From contig JAMKCF010000003.1 of assembly GCA_023634235.1 (NCBI GenBank), forward strand, positions 9,126,742-9,190,741: a stretch of DNA of 64,000 bases. Reading direction: 5' to 3'. Under the pieces are notes generated by a model. It saw only the letters and a program-made list of their open reading frames with translations. It did not search any database and had not been told where the DNA came from. The position numbers and the translations under genes were made by a program. This document shows, piece by piece, positions 22,131 to 33,543 of this stretch. Origin of the DNA: Pisaster brevispinus (taxonomy: Eukaryota; Echinodermata; Asteroidea; Forcipulatida; Asteriidae). Position 1 is the stretch's first letter, and each line of letters starts with the position of its first letter.

Positions 22131-25033
22131 AGATAAACTCCTAAATATTTCAGGGAGGTGAGTGTACAAAAATAAACAATTCTGCAACATTGCTCTTTTG
22201 CAGTACAAAAGCACCCTTCATGACAAAACTGTTATTTATGGTTTAGAGGTTTACAGGCTCTCTACATCATTATAGACAGAGTAATCTATAGTTTTAGTCA
22301 TAACAAAGGCTGTCCTCCCTGCAATGACTATTTCAGCTTTTTAAAGAAAAACTCAAGATCAAAGAAAACATTTTGAAAACAGGAGGACAAAATCCTGACA
22401 GGATTAAACAAACAGCAGTCTCCACCAAAGCTCCTGGTATGTACCATTTGATTCAGTCATTTGTTCATGGGTAAAAGCAAATTGCAAAGAGTCCTTAACA
22501 CAAGACATGGTTTGACCTATTCCCCTGATAAAAGCAACAACAGACCAACATATTCAATATTGCTGATACACCCTGTTGACCACCATTGCCTGGTCTCTCA
22601 TATACAACCTATCATCAACACTGATTTTAATTTACACTCAGGTGACCAGACTAATTTCATTTTAGACCCATTTTGCTTTCAATGATTTAAATTGGTGAGG
22701 AAAATCATTGCAGTTCAATGATAGTATGTAAGCCAACAGCCTTAGTTTTACAACTGATGCAACTCATTCAATTATTGGTCTATGATAAATTATATTAAAC
22801 TAATTTTGTGTGGCTTATTACAGAACTGCAATAAATAATTTCACAAGGGTTTGTTTTAAGTTTTTACTTTCAATGGATATGACCACAACTTTACATGATG
22901 CCACCAATAGTGGCATGGTTACCAGTACTCCAAACCCACCATACAGCCAGGTGAAATAAGACTGAAATTATGGTGCCACAAAACCAGCAAGGCATTCAAA
23001 TAGTACACAGGCTTGGAAATTTTTTTTTTCAGTAGGCTCTATTGATTTGAAAGTTTCAAAGTTCATACTAGTACTTATATGTCTCTATAGGTCTTGCACA
23101 TGACGTCACAAGCGTCCCAGAACCCTGTTTGAGTGCCCAACTTCGCCATCTTTGATGATTTCATCATTTAGTTTTCCACTACTACATTGTTGCACCTAAA
23201 AGACGGCGACTTCAAACCACTTCAGAGAGGATTGTACTCGTTTGAAGTTCGTGACGTTTTTGCAATCCACCTAATAATCACGTCTGAAATACTGTTACAA
23301 TCGAGTAAAAGTCATGTGAAGACCACCAAAATCGCAGTTGCTTTATTTGGCTTAATTTCAATTAAATATTATACCCTTCATGATGTGCAGAACTCCCAGA
23401 AAAAAATGTCAGCCCTTTAAAAAAGTATATATTTTCACAACGTGGCCATCGAATGTGACGAAATATTCACAGGATGGTTATGTATGGTGTTTTTAGAAAA
23501 CTTACCAGTGATGTATTCTTTAGATTTTTTGTTTTAACAAACTCCCCAAAGGATAGGAATTAATTGCCTGTTCTGTCCCTTTATTACACCATAGAGGAAA
23601 GAGGTTACCCGCATTTCACTCCAAGCCAGTATTGAAATATATGACTACATAATATTACATGTATTGCAGTTGATGATACAGTAGATTAACAAAAAAATCA
23701 AGCCGGGCCTAATGCTGGTTTCAACTTGTGTTTTATTCATGAAATAAATTTTTCGAAAAGATGAAATTTCTTTTTAGATTTCAGTAAACAGGGCTGACTT
23801 TAATGGAACACTTCATTCAGTTATGGCGACACAATTGTTTTCATATTTTTAGATAGAAAAATATCATTGCACCAAAATACGTTAATTCAACGCAGCCTTT
23901 TCTCAAAGTGCAAGCCGAGGTTCATCAGTTGTTATTATTTTTTAATCACATTAGCATGATGACAATTTTCTGCGACCGAATAGACCTTGGGCAACAAGTC
24001 GCTTGAATGCCTTATATTTGGAACAAAAATACTTAGTTAAATCTCAAGCCTTGGGGTAAATGTCAAGCAATTTAGAAGAACATGAACAACTGATATTGGC
24101 TACTGTTAATGGCCAGACAATCTTGACCTAAATTAACTAGAATACATTTATATTTCTTTGGCAAAATGTACCCAATTCAAGGATTTGCTTCGCTAAAAAC
24201 GGAAATTGTTAGGTTAAGATGAGGTGATTTCTTGTACTTTCTGATATTAATGTATGCAAAATGTGATCTAGAAAAATCACTACAATATAAGAAAAGGTTT
24301 GAAAACTTGCATTACAATTTTTTTTTTTCCTGAACAAGTTATTGTGGAAAATTGTCCTTGAATAAATATTCATCTTCAAGCACTAAATACAAGTTTAAAC
24401 ATGCAAAAAACTTAGATAACTTAAGTTTTGATTTACTGAGATTTGCATGTGCTTTGTAAATACAGTATATAATTCTTTTTTTGACATTGTGTGACAAATC
24501 TTAAATAAATTTATTGCTGATTATTAAATTAAAGAAGATTCAAAATACTGACTTATTTTCTTTGACTATATATAAGCTACCCTGGTGAAAAAAATCGGAT
24601 CTCATCCTGCGGCCATCTTTGAGGTAAATCGATGATGAAACAATGGGCCAATGAGCACACTTCACTTGACCTCTATAAGAGGCTCCACTATCAAATATCT
24701 TCAAATTCTATACATTCCATGTCACCTCGAAGTTGAGCTTTCCTCACCCAAAAGAAAGAAACAAACAAACACCCCAACAAACAAACAATTATGCATGTAC
24801 ATCATATTCCATAAATCCCATAAGCAGCTACACTTGACACTCTGCATCATAATTACGCAGTAATGGCTCTCACCCAAACTGTATAAACTGTACAGGGTGA
24901 GCCTTCACCAGTCCATCTAGATGAACCGCTAAACTCTGGATTTGAACAAATAGATTTCACATACTGCTGCTCAATAAAACCCACTACAACCTGCTGTAGA
25001 TGATTTTGATGGATTCATGATAAATATTTCTGT

Positions 25034-28000
25034 TTATGATGCACTAAGTTTAGAAGGTGGTATGTGTCCACTATCTCCAAGTTGTCGTAAAGAAACACGT
25101 CCACTAGGCCTGATGGCTAACCATGTGATACTGGCGTGATTAAGGCTTATCCGTAACCATGCCTCCGGTGGAAACTGCATTGCTCTGTAAAACAAAAACC
25201 ACATACAAATTAAAATTAGAACAACGTAAACTTGGGTGTGATCCCTGGCTACACAGCAGCTAACGGTTGAATGAATGGCTTCTGACTGGCACCCCCGAAC
25301 AAAGATATTGACTAATAGGGAGACCACCAACATAGGGCTGGATAGCTCAGTTGGTAGAGCGCCGGTACGTTAATCCGGAGGTCGCTGGTTCAAGTTCCGC
25401 TCCAGTCAATTTTTCTTTGTTCAAACCCAAATTAATTTAAAATTTACCCAGTCAGTTTCCCTTGTGGTTTATTACTTGATACATATGAATTTACTCACAA
25501 TGAACCAACAATTTAAGCTGCCTTCAAAATTGAAAAAGCAACGTGTGTTAATAATTTCCAAATTGGGGTTTTTACACAACAGATGGCAATAGCCTTAAAA
25601 AGCCTCAATCGGATCACTTAGGCCTGCAGTACTGTGCAAGTCAAAATAGAACACAGTCAAAGCAAGTAGCATGAATGGTCAAATTGTGATCTTATTAGTT
25701 GTACCTTTTTTGACAGATTAGTTGTCTTTTTAAAAATTACCCAAAAATTGAATAGATCCCTTTCATAGGCCACCATCACTGAGGCCAAACAACACAAATG
25801 TGCAAGCAAGTACAGGGCATGCACAACTCTCGGCCAATGATAGGTCTTCTTTGACCAGAGTGAGGGCGCTGTTTGGGCAGGTGATGCCATATGCAAGTTG
25901 GGGTCTACTGAATTCAAAATTGTTTTACCAGTCAAGTTAACTAATGGGAGACTTTCTGAAATGCTCAGTGGCAGCAGACTCTCCCTATAATGTACATTGA
26001 TTGTTCCTGTAAATGCACACGTGCTCTCATAACCATGTAATAATACCTGTGGTGACACTTCCGCAGCCTTACCTATTTCTTTTTAATATATCCATTAACT
26101 TTTTCGTTTTATGCTCAACTATCCATGGTATTTGTATACACCTGATTATTGTATGGAGGTAGAAACTCTTCCATGGTAGTTATGTAACACTGTGATGATA
26201 ATGATACCTAGTATAAAATGTACAGGGGTCGTCAACTCATGGTCTGTGTCCTACAGGTGCACCACCGAGTCGTCCAGCATTCAATTGATTGTTTAGAAAA
26301 ATTATCTTCCTTCTGTATTATACGAATTGTGTGTTTAAATAAAACACCCCAAGTTGTAGAAGCGAAAAAGAACAAGAGTTTAGTTTGTGTTGTGTTGTGT
26401 TGTGTTTAATGCTGAGTTTGACTGTCCTTTGGGCATCTAGCATCCCTAAAAGTCCCCAATTTGTAAATTTCTGTTCCCACACTGAAAGATTCTCCTCACC
26501 TGCAAGCAAAGTATCTGATGACATTGGCGTGACAAACCATAACCTCAAAACTATCTTCACTCTGTTCTGGGCTGGCTCGATGGAAGTACTTTCTGAAAGC
26601 TGCTTCAATACGAGCTCCGTCCTCGTAAAACTGCTGGAGAGGCACAGGAAAGAGATGGAGTGAAGTTTGTGAAAAAGTACAGAATAGCCAGGAAATTTAC
26701 TTAAGGAAAGGTTTATGATATATCTCCACTAAATATTCTGAAGTAAAACTGTTGCATTCTTTTATCAAAACCCCAAGGCCAAAAAATTCAAGACATTCAG
26801 TAACACAATTTTTGAAGAGATGTAGATTGTAATGGTTTTGAGAAGAACCGGTGGTGTTTTATTGCAAAGCATTGTTACCCCGGGATTGATGATTGATGCA
26901 AACTTTACCAAGCCTGCAAAATCACAAGGTTGCAGCGTTCACACAAATTGTGTATACTTGATACAAAGAGGTCAAAGAAACAGCTAATAAACGACACAAA
27001 ATGATTATTTAACTATGAGTATTCTCTCCTGGCAAATCTTCACAGCGAGATGGTGATATTGTCAACAAACGAACAAGGTGGTCACTGAAAATAGCAAGAT
27101 GGACCACTTCATGTGAGATGGGGCAGGGGACACACTGTTGCACAACATAAGAAAGCAGATTTTTAAAGAACAGGTAAGATCTTTCACCGAATTCATTAGA
27201 AGCAAGAAGGGCCTCAAAATGATATCAGTGGTTTAGTTTTTTGCACTGAATGTTCTTGGATTGTACATGTGTATCGAGTACTACACTCAGTTGATAAATG
27301 TACGACATTGAATGTGCTTTGATTAACCTTGTCTTTTGTTTGCAGAAATATTGTCATCCTGTCCAAAGAGATGAAATCAAAACCCTGTTTGAACATTCAG
27401 TATCATCCCCTCCACCATGGCTTTGAAAATCATTCTCATGGTTTTGACTGACACATCTGGATGCACTATGCCATCCTGCAACATTATATCATGTGATTAA
27501 TGCATATACATTATATCAGGGCTTGAATTTGGGGAAAATATCCAGGGCTTGTAGCTCAAAACTTTTACTGGACCAGAAAATTTGTTACAAGACCGGAATC
27601 AAAATGAGAAGACCACTTTCTACAGTGTCACATTTAACTTAAGAGAAGATTTATCTCATTTTTCTTGTACTTTATGGAATTGAAAGATATTTGTATTTAT
27701 CAGTTTAAATTTTAAAATGCAGTGAGGTGTTATTACTTAAAAACACAAGACCACCGGGCTTGTACGGTCATAAGTTTACTGGCCCGATGCTAAAATCACT
27801 GGCCTGCGGTCCAGTGCGTCCAGTGTTAATTTTGAGCCCTGTTATTATACAGAACACAGATTGGTTCTGTGCAAAGTTGTTCTATCCTACTCAACCTGTA
27901 CAGTTGAACTGCTTTTGAATGGTTGGTCAACATACTAGGAAGTAGCTAGAACCTACCCTGATTTCAGGCTTCCAATGTCCAACAGGTGGTTCGGGTGGAA

Positions 28001-30562
28001 TAGGGGCCCCCTCCCTCAACATGTCGCATTCGTCCCTCTGAACACTTGGTAGATGCTGAGCTATTATATCAGATGTTTCTTTTGCTCTGGCCATAGTGGA
28101 ATTGTACATTATGGTGTAGGGGTGGTTCAGCTCTTTCAGTCTCTTTCCTGTGAAGTCAGCTTGTTCCCTACCTTTAAAACAGTCAAACAAACAAACACAT
28201 TTTTTTTTTTTTAACATGAAGTGATAATCTTACTTGTCACTACTGAAGACTTTATCATTGTCTGTTATTTTGATTGCCAACTAAAATCTTCCACCGTCTG
28301 AGACATTTTTAACTTGTAAAATCAAAAAAGTATTGGGAAATTTTGATTTGACAATAACCTTAAAATCAGCTATTCTTTGCAATAAAATATAGTCTTTATT
28401 CTATTCGTATCTTCAAACAATATTTCTCGCAACTAATGAATGATTGGACAATGACTGTACACTTCAAAGGGGCCTTTTTACCATCACATCATCCCTAACC
28501 TGCCTTCAATCCCTGATAACAGGCATCTATTTGGATGCGATGGGCATTGCATAGAAAGTCTAACCACAGCAAGCCACTTTCTTACCAAACTGGACAAAAA
28601 CATTACTGCCAATTGAATGTGACTGGCAAACCAATCTCACCAAAGTTCACAGGTTCAAGTGTTGTGAATGCGAGGATTCTGTAAGATTCTAATGCAAGCC
28701 TGATACTTCAAGGAGGCGAAGGAGGCAATTTCTTCCATGCCCATGGTTATTGCTAGGTGCCCTTTGAAATGTTCAAATTTATGCAAACTTAGATTTAACA
28801 TAGTCTTCTAGCACACCTATCTACCAATAAGGTATTGAAGGTGCTTGAAAAACTAAAATATTTTTGTTTTGTTTCTTGTGCTGATATGAGACCAATTTAT
28901 GTAGCACTCTATAACAGTTTACAAGGTGCTGCGGCGCATTCAGCAGCCACTGCAAGAAACACCACCAGGGCAAACCCCTTCTCTTAGAACAAGTGGAACG
29001 GTGGGTTCTTTTGCGTGCATTACACAACACACGAGACCTACGGCTTTACATGTACGCCCCATCCGAAGGACAAAGCTATTGTGGTATAAAGAATCTTGCT
29101 CAAGGACAACATAAGTGCCCTGACCAGGACTCAACCCATGCTCTGCTGATCAGAAACACCAGAGCTTGAGTCCGGTCCTCGTATTCTTAAGCGCTCGGCC
29201 ACGACGACATGTCACATAGCAGTACCATTTGCAAGAACAAACTGCCTTTCCCCGTACAAGAACAAAGTATCAAGCCCACTGATGAATTAAGGAAGTAGGT
29301 TTTGGGCTTGAGATATTATAATTACCTAAAGCAGTCAAGATTCTCTTCTCATCAGTCAATCCATCCACATTATAATGTCCATGTCTGATTAAAATCAGGT
29401 GACGCGTTGCTGTGGGTTTTAGCTTCTGAAGTTTAGCGCTGTATTCAGCACCGTCCACCTCAGTCTTGTTCGGAGCAAGCAGACTCGCTGGTTCTCGTCT
29501 GCAACCCAAAATCAAGAGATTAAATAATCATAACATGGAGTTTGGAAAAATTATTGGAATTTGGAAAACTGTGCAAAGTTATTGATTTTTGTGTTCAAAT
29601 TTCGAATTTTGTTTTTTATTTAAGGGCATTTTCAATACCTCAATGAAAATTGTAAATACATGGTATACTTTAAAGTTTGAAGACAGTTAGGTATAGTTAT
29701 ATTTTTAATGGAACGCCTGCTTATACAGGTGTACAGTGTGGCAATGTGCCGAAACAATTATGTGGTGCACTTAATTAACAATAAGTGATTAGTTATATTA
29801 TATTAGTTGTTATAATCATGACCCTTGGCCTTACCTTGATTTACAACTGTCAAAACTACCACTAGGGCTAGTATCAGTATCAATCATGGTATCTCATGAT
29901 CTTATCTATTCTATGCTATAGTACATGGTAACATCTTAGGCCGACTGGAACCAATAGTTATGTTAATCAGAACCATATTTTTTTTTATAACTAAACTAGT
30001 TTATTACTGTAATACACATGTAATATTAGACTTGATTCATTGAATTACAATAAATAAAAGCAAGAATGATGACGCATTTGCCATGTTTGCAATTAAATTA
30101 TTGACACTGAACTGACAGCAACAACTCGTTCCAAATAAAAAGCCATAATCATATTTGCTTTATTATCCCTGTTCAAAAAATTTTCCTGGAAAAATTTCCG
30201 TATCCAGCCACCACTTTTTCATTCGTTATGAAATTTAAATTAAAATAGTACTCAAATGAGATATTCCTTTGGGTAAAAATGAGTGAAAAAGTGGTGGCAG
30301 GATACGGAAATTTTTCCATTTTCTTACTTTATGTACAGGTAATAATGTAAACATATTTCCATGAACATCTCAAAAGTTCTTCTTACTTATCCCAGTTGTA
30401 GTCCCACTTGGTGCTCGGTGAAAAGTTGGTTGTCCACGACGCCAGGGCAGTGGGGAGCAAATCATCTGGAACTCCGTTGGACTTGTACACCACCGCTGCT
30501 GCGGCCACGCCGGTCGTCAGGCCGCAAATAATCAACTTACCGAGACGGAAGCGTGAAGACAT
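25034..30562 (-). CDS. PGAM5: Mitochondrial serine/threonine-protein phosphatase PGAM5
   Basis: Five exons: 30562-30387, 29498-29326, 28171-27957, 26633-26500, 25184-25034, giving 282 residues (human 289). Residues 10-26 form the N-terminal membrane segment ([16 protein letters not shown]). WDYNWD at 53-58 is the WDxNWD motif needed for multimer assembly. The histidine-phosphatase core has LIRHG with the catalytic His at 98, REGAPIPP and [16 protein letters not shown] carries the second active-site His, at 223. The C-terminus [14 protein letters not shown]...IPPSKL is the dimer/active-site support region. PGAM5 acts in the inner mitochondrial membrane on mitophagy and fission factors. The vertebrate KEAP1-binding NxESGE motif is replaced by TEVDGAE near residues 71-77. 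It is divergently transcribed with HGH1. Confidence 0.96.
25225..25470 (+). mobile_element. tRNA-derived SINE, copy 2 (well preserved head)
   Basis: The head has D-arm 'gctcagttggtagagc', an anticodon-like stem 'ccgg...ccgg' and T-arm-like 'gctggttcaagttccgc', followed by the tail 'gtcaatttttctttgttc'. The unique 5' segment and tail match 2625-2880. Because of that shared body it is a SINE, not a functional tRNA gene. Confidence 0.75.
26935..27140 (-). repeat. Dispersed repeat D, copy 1
   Basis: On the minus strand the words 'cagtgtgtcccctg', 'tcagtgaccacc', 'caatatcaccatct' and 'gctgtgaag' follow in the same order as on the plus strand at 61620-61745. The class is unknown. Confidence 0.6.
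27377..27484 (-). other. Short ORF/exon candidate with faint H2B-like motif in PGAM5 intron
   Basis: A 35-codon frame (from ATG at 27484, with a TTGCAG acceptor-like site just inside) contains [11 protein letters not shown] and FKAMVEG. This faintly recalls the VHPDTGISSKAM helix of histone H2B. No partner exons were found, and PGAM5 splices past it in frame. It may be chance or a pseudogene scrap. Confidence 0.2.
28694..29279. mobile_element. MITE (GCCTGATACTTCA ends) interrupted by a SINE
   Basis: The left part from 'gcctgatacttcaagg' and the right part ending 'aaagtatcaagccc' match the two halves of the uninterrupted copy at 17836-17988. The insert between them, about 28860-29220, is a minus-strand tRNA-derived SINE. 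Confidence 0.7.
28860..29220 (-). mobile_element. tRNA-derived SINE inserted in the MITE
   Basis: On the minus strand it starts 'cgtggccgagcgcttaaga' (A-box-like), then has 'gcatgggttgagtcctgg' (B-box-like), a body with 'ccttgagcaagattc', and ends near 'aattggtctcat'. Relatives are at 51545-51810 (minus), 52818-53180 (plus) and partly at 55260-55370 (minus). Confidence 0.7.
30181..30320. mobile_element. MITE with ~37-bp terminal inverted repeats
   Basis: The left end 'aaaaatttccgtatccagcc' continues to 'accactttttcattc'. The right end is the matching inverse, 'gagtgaaaaagtggtgg' to 'ggatacggaaattttt'. The AT-rich core of about 60 bp has no ORF. It lies in PGAM5 intron 1, close to exon 1. Confidence 0.82.
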
Positions 30563-30934
30563 GATGCTGCTTTATTTAACCCTTAAATGTGAAAATGACT
30601 GTAGAAAGTATAAATGATTTAAGCACACTATTTAGGGGACATTCACACACTCCAAATGCAGTTATTGCATGGTTTCGTCATATAAAGAGCGCCCTCATTT
30701 GAATAAAGGAAGTAACGTCGTCGGGTAACCCTGTTAATTGTTCACGGTGTTTCAAGGGTCTTATAAAGGGTACCAGACAAGTTCCAAAATTGCACATGTT
30801 TCGTCAAATTTCTGTGTGAAATCCTGGTACTAACGTGAAAATTAATCTGTAATTCACCTCATCACACAAAATACAAGTTAAATTATAAATACATTGTACT
30901 CGAGTCAGTAATTTTCACAGTTAATATCAACACT
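30563..30934. promoter_or_regulatory. Bidirectional promoter between PGAM5 and HGH1
   Basis: The 372 bp between the two opposed ATGs must hold both 5' UTRs and promoters. I see no convincing TATA box or CpG island. The CpG words 'aacgtcgtcgggtaacc' near 30714 are the most promoter-like piece. Confidence 0.6.
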
Positions 30935-33543
30935 ATGGCCGATCCGCATGTTTTGGAAGAGTTATCGAACTTTCTTTCTGTGTCCGCTCGTCCTGACCTG
31001 AAGGCGAGCGCTCTGCAGTACGTGCTGGGGCTAACGTCGTCTGCAGACGGCATACAGCTGTTGCAGTCTCACGCTCAGCTACCGGAAGCGCTGGTGGCTT
31101 TGACTCAAGATACAGACGATAACATTTCGTCAGATGCATTTAAATGCATCGTCAACATAACTGCACATATCGTCGAAGGCGGGGAAAGCACAAACACGTT
31201 CGCATCAGACAAGAAACTACTGTCGATTTTATTGAAGACGGTTGTTGACAAGTCCAACTTTAATTCAGACAACACATGTAAAGTATTGACAAACATAACA
31301 CGAACCCCCGCGGGATGCAGGCACGTCATGGATGTTTTACAAGAAAAAGACTTTCCAGTCAAGTTGGTAACGCTGGTGGAGGCATTTGGCACCATAGACT
31401 ACAACAAACATGCCAATTTGGACTATATTGGGACTGTTTTGTCAAATCTGACACAGCTACCAGAGGGAAGGGAATTTGTCTTGGATAAAGACAGATGCAT
31501 TATACAAAGACTGTTGCCATATATACACTACAAGGGCTCAGGTGTTAGGAGGCGGGGTATTGTGGCTGCCTTGAGGAACTGCTGCTTTGAAACAGGTGAA
31601 ACGTTAACAAAAAATTTTTTTAAAGGGATATACATGTATAGGCTTAGCTTTCCAAGAAATAGCTCGTTGCAATGAACACTAAGTTAAAAAATGTATCATC
31701 AATTGACAATAGTAAGCAGCAGATCCTGGATGGAGATGGGGCATATAATCCTCTGGGAAAACTGATCCTTCTTTTATCTGCTTGTGGTGGCACACTTCCC
31801 CCACCCCTACTCCAAAATCCTAAATAACAGGAGCTATGTTTATTATTATTTAATTGGTCTCCTTAAAGCTACTGTGATAAAGCTAATCAAATCGTACTCC
31901 TAGAACTATTCGGTTCGTTCCGCTATCGTCTCCCCGGGGAGACGATAGCGGAACGAACCGAATAGTTCTAGGAGTAATCAAATCGGTGGAATTGAAAAAC
32001 ATGCACACTGTCATTGTCAATCATGAAAGCAAATAATGAAGTTTCCCATTGTGCTATTTTTATCTTTTGTATTTCGCCTGTATATTGTAACTTTTCATAA
32101 ATGTTTATAGATTTCGATGTATTTTTGTATATTATGGTAATTTTTTAGTGTGTATTTTAGTATATACATGTTTTTAGACACGCAAAACCAAAATGCATTT
32201 CACTGTATAATTATACTTTACATGTGATAATAAAACAATAATAATAATAATTAATATAATAATAATTATTGATTATTTTCCACACACAAATACAATACCA
32301 TTGTAATTGAATAACACTTGGTCTATAACTTCTTAAAGCAGGGGATGCTGATTAGAAAACATTTTTTTTTTTCTTTTTCAGTTTGGTATGATGATAGTGT
32401 CTCGCTTCAGCTATTTTAATGAGAATAGAAAAAGATATTATATTTGACAACTGGTAATCCTACCATCTTGTGATGATTGTAACTCTCTGATCCTGTCCAG
32501 TCAAAGACCAGAGTGTTACAAACGACACTACTAATGTAGACACAGCACGGCAGGCATTAAAATGTTTCCATTACAAATATCTCTTCTTGTTAATGAGCAG
32601 ACTACCATGACTGGTTGTTAAGTGAAGAAGTGGACATCTTGCCCCATCTCCTTCTCCCTCTCGCTGGCCCAGAGGAACTGACTGAGGAAGAGATGGAAGG
32701 AATGCCGGAGGACTTACAGTATCTTGATGAGGACAAGAAACGTGAGACAAATAAAGACATTAAGAAGATGCTGATTGAGGCAGTCATGAAGGTACTTATA
32801 ATTATTGTTATTGAAAGCCACATCAGGGAAATTTGATGACATTGTCCAAAAACATTTTACCCCCCCCCCCCCAACAAGTTTCTCAGTTTCTTAAATTTTT
32901 TCCAAGAATCACATGTGTAACTTTGGTCGTAATTGAGACAATCAAGAACAGTTGCAAGCAAGATTGTTTCCATGTGTTTTTTAAAAGCTGTCATCTCATA
33001 AAGACTATAAGAGTAGAGGTGGTACACATAATGCAATTTGTTCTCTGTTTGAACATATCGTAATATGAGTAATAATGTGGTATTTCTAAAGTTTGAAGCC
33101 AAATAAATTTGCCAAAATGTGTTTTACTTATATGGGATGGTGAAACTGTTAACTTCAAAGACACTATTTTTTTTACATAAAAGTAAAGAAGTGTGTTCAT
33201 TTACAAAACAGGGTTTATGAACACCCAGAAATCTTTTTTCTAAAATTGTACCCTCCCCCATCAGCGATGAAGCTTTTTACAGCCATTTAACACAGGAATT
33301 TCAACTATGTCTTGCTTTCCTTAGCTTTGTGCTACTCAGTCAGGCCGCAAGGTGGTTAAAGATAAACGGACATACATCATAATGAGGGAGTATCACCAAT
33401 GGGAGAAGGAGCCTTCTTTAATGGACCCCTGCGAGGACCTCATACAGATTCTTATCGGTGATGAGCCAGAACCAGGAATGGAAAACCTGGAGGAGGTTAC
33501 AATACCAGACAAAATCGCCAAATCATTTGAAAACACCAAGTAA
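30935..33543 (+). CDS. HGH1: HGH1 armadillo-like eEF2-folding cochaperone
   Basis: Three exons: 30935-31595, 32601-32791, 33325-33543, giving 356 residues (human about 390). Exon 1 encodes the alpha-solenoid N-terminus (MADPHVLEEL..., NISSDAFKCIVNITAHI, NFNSDNTCKVLTNITR, VLSNLTQLPEGREFVL, RRRGIVAALRNCCFE). Exon 2 gives WLLSEEVDILPHLLLPLAGP and EEMEGMPEDLQYL, a hallmark of the family. Exon 3 gives EYHQWEKEP and LIQILIGDEPEPGMENL. In yeast, Hgh1 hands eEF2 to the TRiC/CCT chaperonin with Hsp90, and the animal protein is expected to act likewise in the cytosol. A candidate AATAAA lies at 33633-33638. Splice phases are clean, and the start is the first ATG of the open frame. Confidence 0.96.
31895..31976. 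mobile_element. Perfect 82-bp spacerless palindrome with 9-bp target site duplication
   Basis: Two 41-bp arms meet at 'tcccc/gggga' with no loop and no mismatch that I can find. The outer ends are 'tactcctagaac' and 'gttctaggagta'. Perfect direct repeats 'atcaaatcg' flank it at 31886-31894 and 31977-31985. It lies in HGH1 intron 1, about 300 bp after exon 1. Confidence 0.92.

Larger units (their letters stand above)
18614..25033. other. Intergenic region downstream of convergent MED19 and PGAM5
   Basis: This holds the MED19 3' UTR (a candidate AATAAA at 19058-19063) and later the PGAM5 3' UTR on the other strand. It also holds the inverted SINE pair at 20763 and repeat C at 21960. A 127-codon plus frame at 19313-19696 is Phe/Val/Leu-rich without family signal and is taken as chance. 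Nothing else could be supported. Confidence 0.6.

Noticed and set aside
25331..25404. Apparent tRNA gene
   Set aside because: Its 5' flank and 3' tail match the element at 2625-2880, so it is the head of a SINE.
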